A stretch of 33,796 nucleotides of DNA, taken from Candidatus Gastranaerophilales bacterium (lineage in GTDB: Bacteria; Cyanobacteriota; Vampirovibrionia; Gastranaerophilales; Gastranaerophilaceae). A program made the translations under genes and the position numbers. Positions 33,011-33,796 of this stretch are shown here, piece by piece. Where the stretch lies: NCBI GenBank assembly GCA_944324835.1, contig CALUXV010000018.1, positions 1-33,796 on the forward strand. Direction: 5' to 3'. Within the stretch, counting starts at the first letter, position 1; the number at the start of each line of letters is the position of its first letter. Below the pieces are notes generated by a model. That model searched no databases. It was not told the origin of the DNA and saw only the letters and a list, made by a program, of their open reading frames with translations.

Positions 33011-33739
33011 ATGAAAAGACAATTACGATTAGCACATTTGTATCCTAAAATGTTAAATATATATGGAGATTTTGGTAACGTCTTAACAATACAAAAACGT
33101 TGCGAATGGCGTGACATAGATTTAATTATTGATCAAATTGAAATTGGTGATAGAATGTCTGAGCATGACATGTACTTTATTGGCGGCGGCCAGGATATTC
33201 AACAGGTAGAGGTAGCCAAAGAGTTACAAAAAAACAAAGCTTTTTTACAAAATGAACAAAATTTGAATGCGGTATTTTTGGCTATTTGCGGCGGATATCA
33301 ACTTTTGGGACATTATTATCAACCCAACAATGCTGATAGACTAGAGGGTATTGGATTATTAGATGCGTATACGGTTGCTGGGTCAAATAGGTTTATTGGA
33401 AATGTAACGGCAGAAATTGATTACCCTCTAAAGAAAAAGACCTTAGTTGGTTTTGAAAATCATAGCGGACTTACTTATTTAAAAGGAAAAACAAAACCTA
33501 TATCCCATATTATTGTCGGAAAAGGTAACAACGGTAAAGATAAAACTGAGGGTGCAAGGTATAAAAATGTATTTGGCACATATTTACATGGTTCATTTTT
33601 GCCTAAAAATCCGCATTTCGCTGATTATTTGATAGAATTGGCGTTGCAGAAGAAATACGGTGTAGAGATGGAACTGGAATCATTGGATGATTCATTGGAA
33701 TATTATGCACATGTTGCTGTTGTAGAAAAACCATATTAG
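33011..33739 (+). CDS. CobB/CobQ-type glutamine amidotransferase (GatD-like)
   Basis: A 242-residue class-I glutaminase of the GatD/CobQ type. The nucleophile is Cys 93 in LAICGGYQLLGHYY, His 193 in FGTYLHGSFLPKNP is the catalytic base, and FIGGGQDIQQ (57-66) is the usual preceding loop. GatD with MurT amidates the second-residue glutamate of peptidoglycan lipid II; the length and motifs fit GatD best. MurT is not in the window; downstream is unread. ATG 33011 follows AAAGG by 8 bases; an in-frame TTG at 33005 sits inside that spacing and is rejected. Whether it works with MurT here is an inference from family. Confidence 0.88.
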   Translation: MKRQLRLAHLYPKMLNIYGDFGNVLTIQKRCEWRDIDLIIDQIEIGDRMSEHDMYFIGGGQDIQQVEVAKELQKNKAFLQNEQNLNAVFLAICGGYQLLGHYYQPNNADRLEGIGLLDAYTVAGSNRFIGNVTAEIDYPLKKKTLVGFENHSGLTYLKGKTKPISHIIVGKGNNGKDKTEGARYKNVFGTYLHGSFLPKNPHFADYLIELALQKKYGVEMELESLDDSLEYYAHVAVVEKPY

Positions 33740-33796
33740 AGATATGTAGTACAGTTCTAGTTCAATACATTTTTAACACTTATTACGCCGGCTCCA

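Overview
The window is about 33.8 kb of AT-rich, densely coded bacterial chromosome using the standard code (TGA is used as a stop, for example in enolase). It holds 33 protein genes that I can support, mostly housekeeping genes mixed with small proteins that look restricted to one lineage. I see no rRNA, tRNA, CRISPR array, insertion sequence or phage gene. A predicted outer-membrane barrel with a signal peptide points to a two-membrane cell. An FprA-type flavodiiron protein suggests anaerobic life. The AT-rich coding, the OmpR-type orphan regulator, the GH57/DUF3536 protein and the Gln-rich and Tyr-rich small orphans together resemble gut relatives of cyanobacteria (Vampirovibrionia/Melainabacteria, Gastranaerophilales). 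That placement is an inference from gene style, not a computed phylogeny.

Layout. 1-3509: a partial M16 peptidase (minus), then eno, rplU and rpmA (plus), closed by a perfect two-way terminator. 3526-6398: YajQ-type protein, a PQ-loop membrane protein, a lone OppD-type ATPase and a uridine-kinase-like enzyme. 6487-10352: an orphan response regulator, a small exported coiled-coil protein, and leuS on the minus strand. 10494-15893: a secreted protein joined to a GH57 enzyme, a small helical protein, an outer-membrane barrel and recO. 15930-20859: an M2/ACE-like peptidase upstream of recO, an MsbA-type ABC exporter and a flavodiiron protein. 20944-24680: a cluster of small uncharacterised proteins around hisS. 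24769-27585: a homocitrate/Re-citrate-synthase-like enzyme, a LeuC-type dehydratase and a small Cys protein. 27661-29713: a MerR-like protein gene with recA, then another orphan. 29770-33739: mutS (minus) diverging from a membrane-anchored unknown and a GatD-type amidotransferase.

The most unusual theme is in transcription and translation signals. Several genes have a well-formed -10 box placed so that transcription should begin at, or within two bases of, the start codon, with no Shine-Dalgarno sequence: hisS (perfect -35 and -10 with 17-bp spacing), the outer-membrane protein with a TTG start, the OppD-type ATPase, mutS and the response regulator. Many neighbours have strong Shine-Dalgarno sites, so two modes of initiation seem to coexist. 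Two divergent intergenic regions also contain the palindrome TATAATTATA, which reads as a -10 box on both strands.

The metabolic point of most interest is the pair at 24769-27347. The synthase has an altered signature (VTNRDGVQ) and lacks the leucine-regulatory domain. The dehydratase large subunit has no small subunit beside it. A Re-citrate synthase plus aconitase-like route is a testable alternative to leucine synthesis.
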